Assembly (NCBI RefSeq): GCF_020911865.1
Contig: NZ_CP087131.1
Location: 2,480,001-2,544,000, forward strand
Source: Chryseobacterium sp. C-71
Lineage (GTDB): Bacteria > Bacteroidota > Bacteroidia > Flavobacteriales > Weeksellaceae
Reading direction: 5' to 3'
DNA length: 64,000 bases
Of the stretch, positions 7,776-14,644 are shown in pieces. Positions within the stretch are counted from its first letter, which is position 1, and each line of letters starts with the position of its first letter. A program made the translations under genes and the position numbers. The notes below the pieces were generated by a model. It saw only the letters and a list, made by a program, of their open reading frames with translations. It had not been told where the DNA came from and ran no database searches.

Positions 7776-8672
7776 CTATTTATAATCTATTCGGTTAGCC
7801 TCTGTATCTTCTAATTGTTTAATAATTGACGGCGGAATTTCGTCGCTGTCAATAGGAAAACTGATGGAGTCGGGCATAAAGTTTTTTCTGTCAGCTTTCT
7901 GAAAGATCTCGAAAAGAGCAATCGGCTCTTGATTAAAACTAATACAAGTACTTATAAAATGCAGTTCATAGAGCTTATATTCTGGGATTTTAATCTTCTC
8001 ATTGATGTCTTTTATTCTTGAGATAAAATGTCTTTGGCGGATAAACGTATTGCTGTTCATGATGATGAAAACATAATCTGAATACGCCGTTATTTTCCCA
8101 AAATACTTGTGGCGGTCGCCGCCGCTTCTTTCGACAAAATATTCACCCGAAGTTTCAGATTTGTAGATTTCCATTGCAGAGCGCCAGATTCGGTCGTCTT
8201 TTGCCTGAGAAGGGTTTTCCGGAAGATTTCTGTTGTAAGAATACCAACATCCGACAAGCCTGTCAAGCAATTCTGTGTTCTGTTTCACATTATTCATATC
8301 AATTCTCAAATCATTAAAATTGAATGATTCTGTATTTGAATTGATGAAATCAATATAATTTGAATAACCTAAAACTTTGACAATCAAGCTTAATTTTGCC
8401 AGATTTGATTTGCTTATAACCGAATTTTCGTTTTGATAATATTTCTTTAGTTTGTTAATAATCAAATGTTCATACAGGTAATTTGAGCCTAAGATGTCTG
8501 CCTCTTTCTTGATGTTTTTATCTGTGTTTTCACGGATAATTAAATCGTTAAGTTCTGCAACGATGTATGACCATTCGGTTTTTGAAACATCTTCCCAATG
8601 GTTTTTCTTTAAAAAATGCAGGCTCAGAAAGTTCATCAGTTTCTCCAAGTGCAGAATATCTTCTTTTTTCAT
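7776..8672 (-). CDS. Uncharacterised protein, 298 residues
   Basis: I do not recognise this protein. There is no signal peptide or membrane helix. The first 130 residues look all-helical (MKKEDILHLEKLMNFLSLHF and following); the second half is more mixed, with GCWYSYNRNLPENP, the core GKITAYSDYVFIIMNSN and an acidic C-terminus. The translation is free of low-complexity sequence and the codon use is like that of its neighbours, so it is probably a real cytoplasmic protein. It is convergent with the LytTR gene and divergent from the Gly/Cys-tail gene at 8789. No function is proposed. Confidence 0.7.
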   Translation of the reverse strand: MKKEDILHLEKLMNFLSLHFLKKNHWEDVSKTEWSYIVAELNDLIIRENTDKNIKKEADILGSNYLYEHLIINKLKKYYQNENSVISKSNLAKLSLIVKVLGYSNYIDFINSNTESFNFNDLRIDMNNVKQNTELLDRLVGCWYSYNRNLPENPSQAKDDRIWRSAMEIYKSETSGEYFVERSGGDRHKYFGKITAYSDYVFIIMNSNTFIRQRHFISRIKDINEKIKIPEYKLYELHFISTCISFNQEPIALFEIFQKADRKNFMPDSISFPIDSDEIPPSIIKQLEDTEANRIDYK

Positions 8673-8788
8673 TTAAGTTTTGTTTGATAAGACTAATTTA
8701 AGATTATTTTAAAACTAAAAAAGATTATTGCGAGACTTTTATATTTTTTATCAGTGCCATATTTGAATAGAAAATAAAAGTTAAAACA

Positions 8789-9526
8789 ATGGAAACAAAA
8801 ATCTTATTACAAAATGATTCTCTTTGGAACAGACTTCAAAGTTTTTCATTAGACACCCCAAATGTCGATTTTCCCTTTTCAAAAAAATTGGCAAAAGAAG
8901 AAAACTGGACTTTAGATTTCACTGCAAAGGCAATAGAAGAGTACAAAAAATTCGTTTATCTCTGTTGTACTTTACCAAACGGCGCTTCACCAAGCGAAGT
9001 TGTAGATAAAGTCTGGCACATGCATTTGATTTACACCCAAAATTACTGGGAAGAATTTTGCCCGAATATTTTAAAACGAAAACTTCATCATCATCCATCA
9101 AAAGGCGGTTTTGAAGAAAAAAATAAGCACACAAACTGGTTTTCGGATACATTAAACGGCTACAGACAAATTTTTCAGGAAGAAGCTCCGGAAGATATTT
9201 GGAAAAATAAAAATATTAAACAAAAATCTAAAGGGTTTTGGTTAAAAAATATCAGGATTTTTTCTTTAATCTTCATTGTATTGATATTAAATTCTTGCTC
9301 AGATAATGTTGGTTCTGCTTTGCTTACAGTGATATTAATCGGGGGCGTGTTATTCTTCATTTTTGGGATACTGGGTTCAATATTCGATGATAATAATGTG
9401 ACTGATTTAAAAAATAAAAAACAGAATGATGACTCGGGTGGAAGTTGCGGCGGCGGCGGAAGTGGTTGTAGTGGCGGAAGCGGTTGCGGCGGTGGATGCG
9501 GCGGTTGTGGTGGATGCGGCGGATAA
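8789..9526 (+). CDS. Glycine-rich domain (GRDP-like) membrane protein with Cys/Gly tail
   Basis: The 245-residue protein has an N-terminal cytoplasmic domain with the motif VDKVWHMHLIYTQNYW (about 72-87), the DxVWHxHL signature of glycine-rich-domain (GRDP/DUF1399-like) proteins. Two membrane segments follow (about 154-170 and 176-197). After a short polar linker comes a 29-residue tail (217-245) made only of Gly, Ser and Cys, with six cysteines spaced two to five residues apart and ending CGGCGGCGG. The small membrane protein at 9540 follows 13 bp later and is probably cotranscribed. The DxVWHxHL domain is known in plants and bacteria without a settled function; the tail could bind metal or form disulphides, by inference. 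Confidence 0.75.
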   Translation: METKILLQNDSLWNRLQSFSLDTPNVDFPFSKKLAKEENWTLDFTAKAIEEYKKFVYLCCTLPNGASPSEVVDKVWHMHLIYTQNYWEEFCPNILKRKLHHHPSKGGFEEKNKHTNWFSDTLNGYRQIFQEEAPEDIWKNKNIKQKSKGFWLKNIRIFSLIFIVLILNSCSDNVGSALLTVILIGGVLFFIFGILGSIFDDNNVTDLKNKKQNDDSGGSCGGGGSGCSGGSGCGGGCGGCGGCGG

Positions 9527-9539
9527 AAAATAAAAAGCT

Positions 9540-9890
9540 ATGAAAAAGATAATGATTCACATAATTCCGGTTATAATGAGCTTAGTTTGGCTTGTTATTA
9601 ATAAAGACACCTTCAATCCTATTTCTTTGAAAGGTCCTGATTTTTTAAAATTCTATTTAATTCTTTTATTTGGATTTTACAGCTCGGTTTTTGGTTTAAA
9701 ATTATTCAGAGAAAGTATTTCCAAAACTACATTTTATTTTATGATTTCTATATTCATATTAGGGATTGTAAAATTAATACGAGGACTGTTTTTAGGAAAA
9801 CCTGTCGGATTTTTAATACTAATTTTAATATTAGAATTCGTTGTTATATTGTTTGTTAATTTGAATAACCTAAAGTTTAAATTGAAATAA
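9540..9890 (+). CDS. Small integral membrane protein of unknown function
   Basis: The 116-residue protein is almost wholly hydrophobic, with four predicted membrane helices (about 4-20, 36-55, 64-84 and 90-109) and a lysine end. It starts 13 bp after the Gly/Cys-tail gene, so the two are likely translated from one message. I do not recognise a family. Confidence 0.65.
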   Translation: MKKIMIHIIPVIMSLVWLVINKDTFNPISLKGPDFLKFYLILLFGFYSSVFGLKLFRESISKTTFYFMISIFILGIVKLIRGLFLGKPVGFLILILILEFVVILFVNLNNLKFKLK

Positions 9891-9916
9891 TAAAGCAAAT
9901 ATTATTTCAAAAAATA

Positions 9917-9940
9917 AACCCGAAACAGAACGCTTCGGGC
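9917..9940 (-). terminator. Terminator between convergent genes
   Basis: The stem CCCGAA / TTCGGG (9919-9924 with 9934-9939) has a nine-base loop and, read on the minus strand, is followed by a T-rich run. It lies directly after the stop of the minus-strand gene at 9941 and 27 bp past the plus-strand gene ending at 9890. Confidence 0.6.
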
Positions 9941-10168
9941 TTATAAATTTCTCAATAAATTTTTACTTTTCTTCTTTTCCGTTGTTGGTTGTGTACCCAT
10001 ATTTTTTACAACGAAATAAGTAATTGCCAAAAGAATAAAACTCAAAATAAGATGTGATTTTTCCGGATGTACGATCGCCTGATAAAGGTTATATCCGAAC
10101 ACAGCGGAAACAATCGTAATTAAAATATTGTTGGTGTAAGCGTACTGATTTTTTAAAGAAGTTTTCAT
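9941..10168 (-). CDS. Small two-helix membrane protein, uncharacterised
   Basis: The 75-residue protein has two membrane helices (about 15-32 and 39-56) and a basic C-terminus (KKKSKNLLRNL). It stands alone between a convergent gene and the SDR operon terminator. It lacks the basic start and the WEEKKI tail of the 2TM family, so I do not place it there. Function unknown. Confidence 0.6.
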   Translation of the reverse strand: MKTSLKNQYAYTNNILITIVSAVFGYNLYQAIVHPEKSHLILSFILLAITYFVVKNMGTQPTTEKKKSKNLLRNL

Positions 10169-10236
10169 AATGATATTTTTTAATTGTATTTACTGAGTAA
10201 GTATCACAACTCCAAATATGTTACAGAAAAAAAATA

Positions 10237-10264
10237 AAAGTCCGGAAAATTATTTCCAGACTTT
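10237..10264 (-). terminator. Terminator of the SDR operon
   Basis: AAAGTC and GACTTT flank a second perfect stem GGAAA / TTTCC with one mismatch between them. It lies about 38 bp after the stop of the minus-strand SDR gene ending at 10303. Confidence 0.6.
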
Positions 10265-10302
10265 CTTATGAATGAATACTTAAATTTTTTGGTATCGAAA
10301 AA

Positions 10303-11073
10303 CTACTTCATCAAACTGATATTTGTAAGACCTCCATCAGCCAGAATTTCTGTTCCAACGATAAAAGATGACTCATCTGAGGCTAAAAATACCGCAGCAT
10401 TTCCAATTTCAGAAGGCAAACCTTGTCTTCCGATTGGCGTGATGTCTCTCCAGATTTGTTTTACTTGTTCCAAATGTTTTTCTGGCACCATTTTCCCGAA
10501 AACCGGAGTGTCAATAGAACCAGGGGAAAGGGCATTCACTCTTATTTTTTGCGGTAATAAATCTAGCGATAAACCTTTTGCCAATGAAATGACCGCTGCT
10601 TTTGCCGCCGCATAGATTGCCATTCCCGGCGCAGCACGATGAGCCGCGCTTGAACCAATCAGGATAACTGAAGCACCGTCGTTGAGGTAGGGAAGTGCTT
10701 TTTGTACAGTAAAATAGGAGCTTTTTAAATTTAATTCCATGTATTTATCATAGCTTTCTTCAGTAACTTCGTCAATAGTTCCCATCGCAACACCATCAAC
10801 GACGCCTCCAGCATTCACAACCAATACATCAATTCTACCAAATTTTTCGGCAGTTTGCTTAAAAGTATTTTCTAAATCTTCAAGATTGGTCACATCTCCC
10901 GCAATGCCGATAAATTCTTTGCCTAAAAGGTCTACGGAACTATCTAAAGTTGTCTTATTTCTTCCTGTGATCACACCAACTGCACCTTCATTTTTAAAAG
11001 CTTCGGCTATTCCAAATCCAATACCGCTGTTTCCGCCAGTAACGACGGCTACTTTATTTTTTAATCGGTTCAT
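10303..11073 (-). CDS. Short-chain dehydrogenase/reductase (SDR)
   Basis: The 256-residue protein is a classical SDR: cofactor motif TGGNSGIGFG (12-21), NAGG at 87-90, and catalytic Ser141/142, Tyr154 and Lys158 (YAAAK). Arg38 in TGRNK after the second strand suggests NADP(H). The substrate cannot be told. It is the second gene of a two-gene unit whose first gene, another SDR, ends 18 bp upstream; both are divergent from an HxlR regulator. HxlR regulators often control neighbouring oxidoreductases in response to reactive electrophiles or quinones, which would fit, but that is inference. Confidence 0.9.
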   Translation of the reverse strand: MNRLKNKVAVVTGGNSGIGFGIAEAFKNEGAVGVITGRNKTTLDSSVDLLGKEFIGIAGDVTNLEDLENTFKQTAEKFGRIDVLVVNAGGVVDGVAMGTIDEVTEESYDKYMELNLKSSYFTVQKALPYLNDGASVILIGSSAAHRAAPGMAIYAAAKAAVISLAKGLSLDLLPQKIRVNALSPGSIDTPVFGKMVPEKHLEQVKQIWRDITPIGRQGLPSEIGNAAVFLASDESSFIVGTEILADGGLTNISLMK

Positions 11074-11091
11074 TTTTTTAAATTTTAATAA

Positions 11092-11847
11092 TTAAAAACC
11101 ATAAACTCCACCGGAAACGGCAATTTGCTCGCCCGTAATCCATCCTGCATCATCAGAAGCAATAAATACGGCAACTTTTGCGATATCTTCTGGCTGTCCG
11201 GTACGTCCAAGTGGTGTAGTGGAGACTAATTTGGCTTCAAATTCACTACCGATAAATCCTGCGCTGCGAGAACCTTCTGTTTCTACCACACCAGGCAAAA
11301 TTGAATTAATACGGATATTTCTCCCTGCAAATTCTTTTGACAGAGCAACGGTAAAAGCATCTAATGCTGTTTTTGTTGCAGAATAAACCGAACCTGTCGG
11401 CAAGGGTGATCTGCTTGCTCCGGAACTGATGTTGATGATGTTTCCACCTTTTTCTCCAAATAATTTCAAAGCCGACTGAATCGCAAAAATTGATCCCAAA
11501 ACATTGATGTTGAATTGCTGGTGAAATGTTTCTGCCGATACCTGTTCGATAGGTTCGTAGTTGTAAATTCCTGCATTGTTAACCAGAATATCCAATGTGC
11601 CGAAAGCATTTTTGGTTTCATCAAACAGTCTGATGACGTCTTCCTGTTTAGAAACATCTCCTTGTACAGCAATGGCTGTTCCTCCATTTTTGGTGATCTC
11701 GTCGACCACTTTGTCTGCATCTTCTTTACTCGAAGCATAATTAACCACAACTTTCGCACCTTCTGCTGCAAAATATTTTGCGATTGATGCACCTATTCCT
11801 TTTGAAGCACCTGTAACAACAGCTACTTTATTTTTTAATTTACTCAT
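11092..11847 (-). CDS. Short-chain dehydrogenase/reductase (SDR), FabG-like
   Basis: I start this gene at the ATG at 11847 (MSKLKNKVAVVTG), giving 251 residues; the in-frame extension upstream has no SDR character and runs across the regulatory boxes. It has the cofactor motif TGASKGIG (12-19), NNAG at 90-93 and the catalytic set Ser141/142, Tyr155 and Lys159 (YSATK). It resembles FabG and glucose-dehydrogenase-like SDRs of broad substrate range. A -7 element (TAATTTTG on the minus strand, 11874-11881) lies 27 bp upstream. It is the promoter-proximal gene of a two-SDR operon, divergent from the HxlR gene at 11965. Confidence 0.9.
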   Translation of the reverse strand: MSKLKNKVAVVTGASKGIGASIAKYFAAEGAKVVVNYASSKEDADKVVDEITKNGGTAIAVQGDVSKQEDVIRLFDETKNAFGTLDILVNNAGIYNYEPIEQVSAETFHQQFNINVLGSIFAIQSALKLFGEKGGNIINISSGASRSPLPTGSVYSATKTALDAFTVALSKEFAGRNIRINSILPGVVETEGSRSAGFIGSEFEAKLVSTTPLGRTGQPEDIAKVAVFIASDDAGWITGEQIAVSGGVYGF

Positions 11848-11901
11848 TGTTTTATTTGTTTTAAAAACTTGAACAAAATTATCACATTGAAATTTATTTT
11901 G

Positions 11902-11960
11902 GTAACTTTGTAACAAAAAGTAACCGTAACCACAGAGTAACACGGTAACAAAAAAGTAAC
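11902..11960. promoter_or_regulatory. Array of seven GTAAC boxes between the SDR operon and the HxlR gene
   Basis: GTAAC occurs at 11902, 11910, 11920, 11926, 11937, 11945 and 11956, all in the same orientation. The gaps combine into overlapping direct repeats of about 16-19 bp. The array fills the divergent promoter region, and a TAnnTTTG element (TAACTTTG, 11903-11910) overlaps its left end. HxlR-type winged-helix proteins bind repeated short boxes in their own promoter region, so this is a candidate operator for the regulator at 11965. Confidence 0.55.
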
Positions 11961-11964
11961 CATT

Positions 11965-12375
11965 ATGAATTGTAAACCCCTTAAAAAAGAAGAACATAAG
12001 AAGGAAATGATGGCTGTTCAGGACTCTATGGATGTACTGAGTGGAAAATGGAAAATTGCCATTATCTCGTCAGTCTGTTATTATAACAAAAGAAGATTTT
12101 CGGATATTCTGAACGATGTCATTGGTATTTCTAACAAGATGTTGAGTAAAGAATTAAAAGAATTGGAAATCAATAAATTAATCAAAAGAACCGTTTTAGA
12201 AACCCAGCCTATAACTGTACAATACGAACTTACCCAGCATGGAAAATCCCTGAAAACGATTATCAATAATCTGACAGATTGGGGAATTGCACACAGAAAA
12301 GAAATTATTGGAAATACTTCTGAAGCTCCTGGTAATAGCGAATCGCAAGAAACAGTAACTGCAGATATAATTTAA
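11965..12375 (+). CDS. HxlR-family transcriptional regulator
   Basis: The 136-residue protein is a MarR/HxlR-type winged helix. The family signature lies near 20-75: DVLSGKWKIAIISSV, then RRFSDILNDVIGISNKMLSKELKELE, and YELTQHGKSL. Cys3 lies in the N-terminal position where redox-sensing HxlR relatives (HypR, YodB) carry a reactive cysteine, though the context MNCKPL is only suggestive. The ATG lies 4 bp after the last GTAAC box. The gene is divergent from two SDR genes and probably represses them and itself. Confidence 0.9.
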   Translation: MNCKPLKKEEHKKEMMAVQDSMDVLSGKWKIAIISSVCYYNKRRFSDILNDVIGISNKMLSKELKELEINKLIKRTVLETQPITVQYELTQHGKSLKTIINNLTDWGIAHRKEIIGNTSEAPGNSESQETVTADII

Positions 12376-12418
12376 TATGAATTTCCGTAATTAGTAATAA
12401 CTAAGTTTTTAACAGGAT

Positions 12419-12487
12419 TTTTGTCATTCCTTAGTAATCTCAACGTGCTAATAACAAGGTAGTTTAGATTCCTAAGGAATGACAAAA
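12419..12487. repeat. Dispersed palindromic element, copy 1
   Basis: The outer arms TTTTGTCATTCCTTAG and CTAAGGAATGACAAAA are inverted, with inner AATCT/AGATT also matching, leaving a short unpaired centre. Similar elements are at 18696, 39598 and 63592. It lies between the HxlR gene and mnmA with no coding capacity. Confidence 0.75.
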
Positions 12488-12553
12488 TGACTGCTGATTT
12501 TAGCGATATAATTAAAAACGGACATTCCTTTAATTTAATGATACTCTAAAGAA

Positions 12554-12577
12554 AAAAGACCTTAAAAAAGGTCTTTT
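12554..12577 (-). terminator. Rho-independent terminator of mnmA
   Basis: AAAAGACCTT and AAGGTCTTTT form a perfect ten-base stem with an AAAA loop, 7 bp past the mnmA stop. On the minus strand a T run follows. Confidence 0.85.
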
Positions 12578-12583
12578 AATATT

Positions 12584-13771
12584 TTACGAAATAACTCCGC
12601 TTCCAATCAATTCATCATCAATATACCACGAAGCAAACTGTCCTTCAGCGATAGCCGATTGAGGGTTTTCAAATTCCATATAAAAGGCATTTTCAAACTG
12701 ATAAATTGTCGATTTCTGAAGTTCCTGTCTGTAACGGAATCTTCCGAGAACCTCCATTGATTCTCCGTTTTTTAATCTTAGATCTTCTCGAACCCAATGA
12801 AGTTCAGAATTATCGATTTTTAAAGCTTTTTTATGTAAACCGGGGAAACTGTGACTTTCACCAACGAAAATGATATTGTTTTCCATGTCTCTGGAAACGA
12901 TAAAACAACTTTCTTTATGTCCGCCAATTCCTAGGCCTTTGCTTTGTCCGATTGTGAAAAACTGAGCACCTTGGTGCTTTCCGATAACTTTTCCGTCGGC
13001 TTTTTTATAATTAATTTTTTTACTTAAAAATTCAAGCTCTTCTTCTTTAGATGAAAATGTTGGAATTTCTTCAGAAAACAATGGTGAATCTTTAAAAATC
13101 TCTACAATTTCGCCTTCTTTCGGAACCAACTGTTGTTGTAAAAACTGAGGTAAACTTACTTTTCCGATAAAACACAATCCCTGAGAATCTTTTTTATCAG
13201 CCGTTACCAATCCGATTTCTTTTGCAATTTCTCTTACTTCAGGCTTTGTTAGTTCACCAATCGGAAATAAAGCTTTAGACAATTGATCCTGATTCAGCTG
13301 GCAAAGAAAATAAGACTGGTCTTTATTGTTGTCTTTTCCTGCCAAAAGATGAAAGATTTCCTTTCCGTTTTCATCAAAAGTAGAATCTACTCTTGCGTAA
13401 TGTCCGGTTGCCACTTTATCAGCACCCAAAGACATTGCCGTTTTCATAAAAACATCAAATTTCACCTCTCTGTTACACAAAACATCAGGATTCGGAGTTC
13501 TTCCTTTCTGATATTCATCAAACATGTAATCAACGATTCTTTCCTTATACAAATCGCTCATGTCAATCACCTGAAACGGAATTCCCAATTTCTGGGCAAC
13601 CATTAAGGCATCATTGCTGTCCTCAATCCATGGGCATTCGTCTTCCAAAGTTACGGAAGCATCGTTCCAGTTTCTCATAAATAAAGCCACAACTTCGTGA
13701 CCTTGTTGCTGCAGCAAATACGCTGTAACACTCGAATCTACACCTCCAGAGAGGCCTACTACTACTTTCAT
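12584..13771 (-). CDS. mnmA: tRNA-specific 2-thiouridylase MnmA
   Basis: The 395-residue protein thiolates U34 of tRNA-Lys, -Glu and -Gln. It has the PP-loop [10 protein letters not shown] (6-15), the catalytic Cys99 in [12 protein letters not shown], the second catalytic Cys200 in DSQGLCFIG, and HYARV and KDQSYFL in between, followed by the C-terminal PUA-like and beta-barrel parts. The insertion [11 protein letters not shown] near 44-54 resembles Bacteroidota members. Its length is slightly above the usual 360-370. It is a lone gene with its own terminator at 12554. Confidence 0.96.
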   Translation of the reverse strand: MKVVVGLSGGVDSSVTAYLLQQQGHEVVALFMRNWNDASVTLEDECPWIEDSNDALMVAQKLGIPFQVIDMSDLYKERIVDYMFDEYQKGRTPNPDVLCNREVKFDVFMKTAMSLGADKVATGHYARVDSTFDENGKEIFHLLAGKDNNKDQSYFLCQLNQDQLSKALFPIGELTKPEVREIAKEIGLVTADKKDSQGLCFIGKVSLPQFLQQQLVPKEGEIVEIFKDSPLFSEEIPTFSSKEEELEFLSKKINYKKADGKVIGKHQGAQFFTIGQSKGLGIGGHKESCFIVSRDMENNIIFVGESHSFPGLHKKALKIDNSELHWVREDLRLKNGESMEVLGRFRYRQELQKSTIYQFENAFYMEFENPQSAIAEGQFASWYIDDELIGSGVIS

Positions 13772-13924
13772 GTATTCAATTTTACGAAACTCTTAACGGG
13801 AGTTCTTAGTTGAGCAGCAAAATTACGATAATCCTATTCACAAAAAAAATGATAATTTTATGCATTGATAAAAACGATAGAATCATAAATTGTTTTAATT
13901 TTCACCAAACAAAAATATTTAAAT

Positions 13925-14452
13925 ATGAAAAAACTATTTATTTCTTCATTCATTCTGATTTCAGGATTATCATTTTCTCAGGTTTCTGTAGGAACACCAA
14001 CAACTGAAACCAATAAGTGGACTTTCGGTGGTGGTTTAGGCGTTGGATTTGGAAGCAATTCTTATTTTAATCTTCAAGTTGCTCCACGAGTAGGGTATCG
14101 TCTAACCAATGATTTGGAAGCTGGTTTAATTGGAAGCGTTTCCTGGCAGACTTCAGATTTTTATAAATCGACGATGTTTGGTTTTGGGCCGTTTGTGAAT
14201 TATTATTTTGCGAGATCTTTTTTTGTGAGTGGTAATTTGCAGCATTTCTTTATCAATTATGAAGATAAATTTTATGATTTTAAAGATAATCAGCAGGAGA
14301 CCGCTCTTTATTTAGGTGGTGGATATATGCAGCAAATCGGGAATAATTCTTTTATGCAAATCGGTTTGATGTATAATGTTTTGTACAAAGAAAACAGCAG
14401 TGTTTTTTCTGGCGGATTGATTCCGAGTGTAGGTTTTGTGGTGGGACTTTAA
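13925..14452 (+). CDS. Small outer-membrane beta-barrel protein
   Basis: The 175-residue protein has a signal peptide (1-19, ending SFSQ) and a body of alternating polar and hydrophobic residues rich in Gly, Phe and Tyr (GGGLGVGFGSNSYFNLQV, LYLGGGYMQQIGNNSFMQI). It ends in a strand-like segment, GFVVGL. This is typical of OmpA/OprF-like or porin-family eight-stranded barrels of flavobacteria. It stands alone. Function is not known beyond residence in the outer membrane. Confidence 0.75.
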   Translation: MKKLFISSFILISGLSFSQVSVGTPTTETNKWTFGGGLGVGFGSNSYFNLQVAPRVGYRLTNDLEAGLIGSVSWQTSDFYKSTMFGFGPFVNYYFARSFFVSGNLQHFFINYEDKFYDFKDNQQETALYLGGGYMQQIGNNSFMQIGLMYNVLYKENSSVFSGGLIPSVGFVVGL

Positions 14453-14548
14453 AATTTACGCAGATAATTGGGGAGAAAACATTTTACTCTCGCAGATTTT
14501 ACTGATCAATCAGATTTTTAAGTCATTATTCTAAATTTCTGCAACAGC

Positions 14549-14579
14549 ATCCGTGAAAATCTGTGAGATATGTGGGAGA
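14549..14579. repeat. Degenerate intergenic repeat with ATCCGTGAAAATCTG core
   Basis: ATCCGTGAAAATCTG followed by TGTGGGAGA matches the stretch at 46046-46076 at about 27 of 31 positions. Both lie in non-coding DNA. The 190-bp gap around this copy holds no gene. Confidence 0.55.
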
Positions 14580-14591
14580 AATAAAAACAAA

Positions 14592-14618
14592 AAAGCATCG
14601 GAAATTTCCCGATGCTTT
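14592..14618. terminator. Bidirectional terminator between the barrel gene and clpC
   Basis: AAAGCATCGG and CCGATGCTTT form a ten-base stem around a short palindromic GAAATTTC centre. A-rich and T-rich flanks allow it to serve both convergent genes, and it lies 27 bp after the clpC stop. Confidence 0.8.
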
Positions 14619-14644
14619 CATTATTAATTTAAAATTAATTATTA

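Noticed and set aside
9357..9560. A His/Arg-rich antisense frame over the Gly/Cys tail
   Set aside because: It is a composition shadow of the GGC/TGC-rich tail codons.
9941..10168. A fifth 2TM-family gene
   Set aside because: It has two helices but lacks the basic start and the WEEKKI-type tail of that family.
11902..11960. The GTAAC array as a CRISPR
   Set aside because: The boxes are five bases long with gaps of 1-6 bases, far too short for CRISPR repeats and spacers.
11848..11997. An N-terminal extension of the SDR to 301 residues
   Set aside because: It would run through the GTAAC array and the promoter, and the SDR family starts at MSKLKNK.
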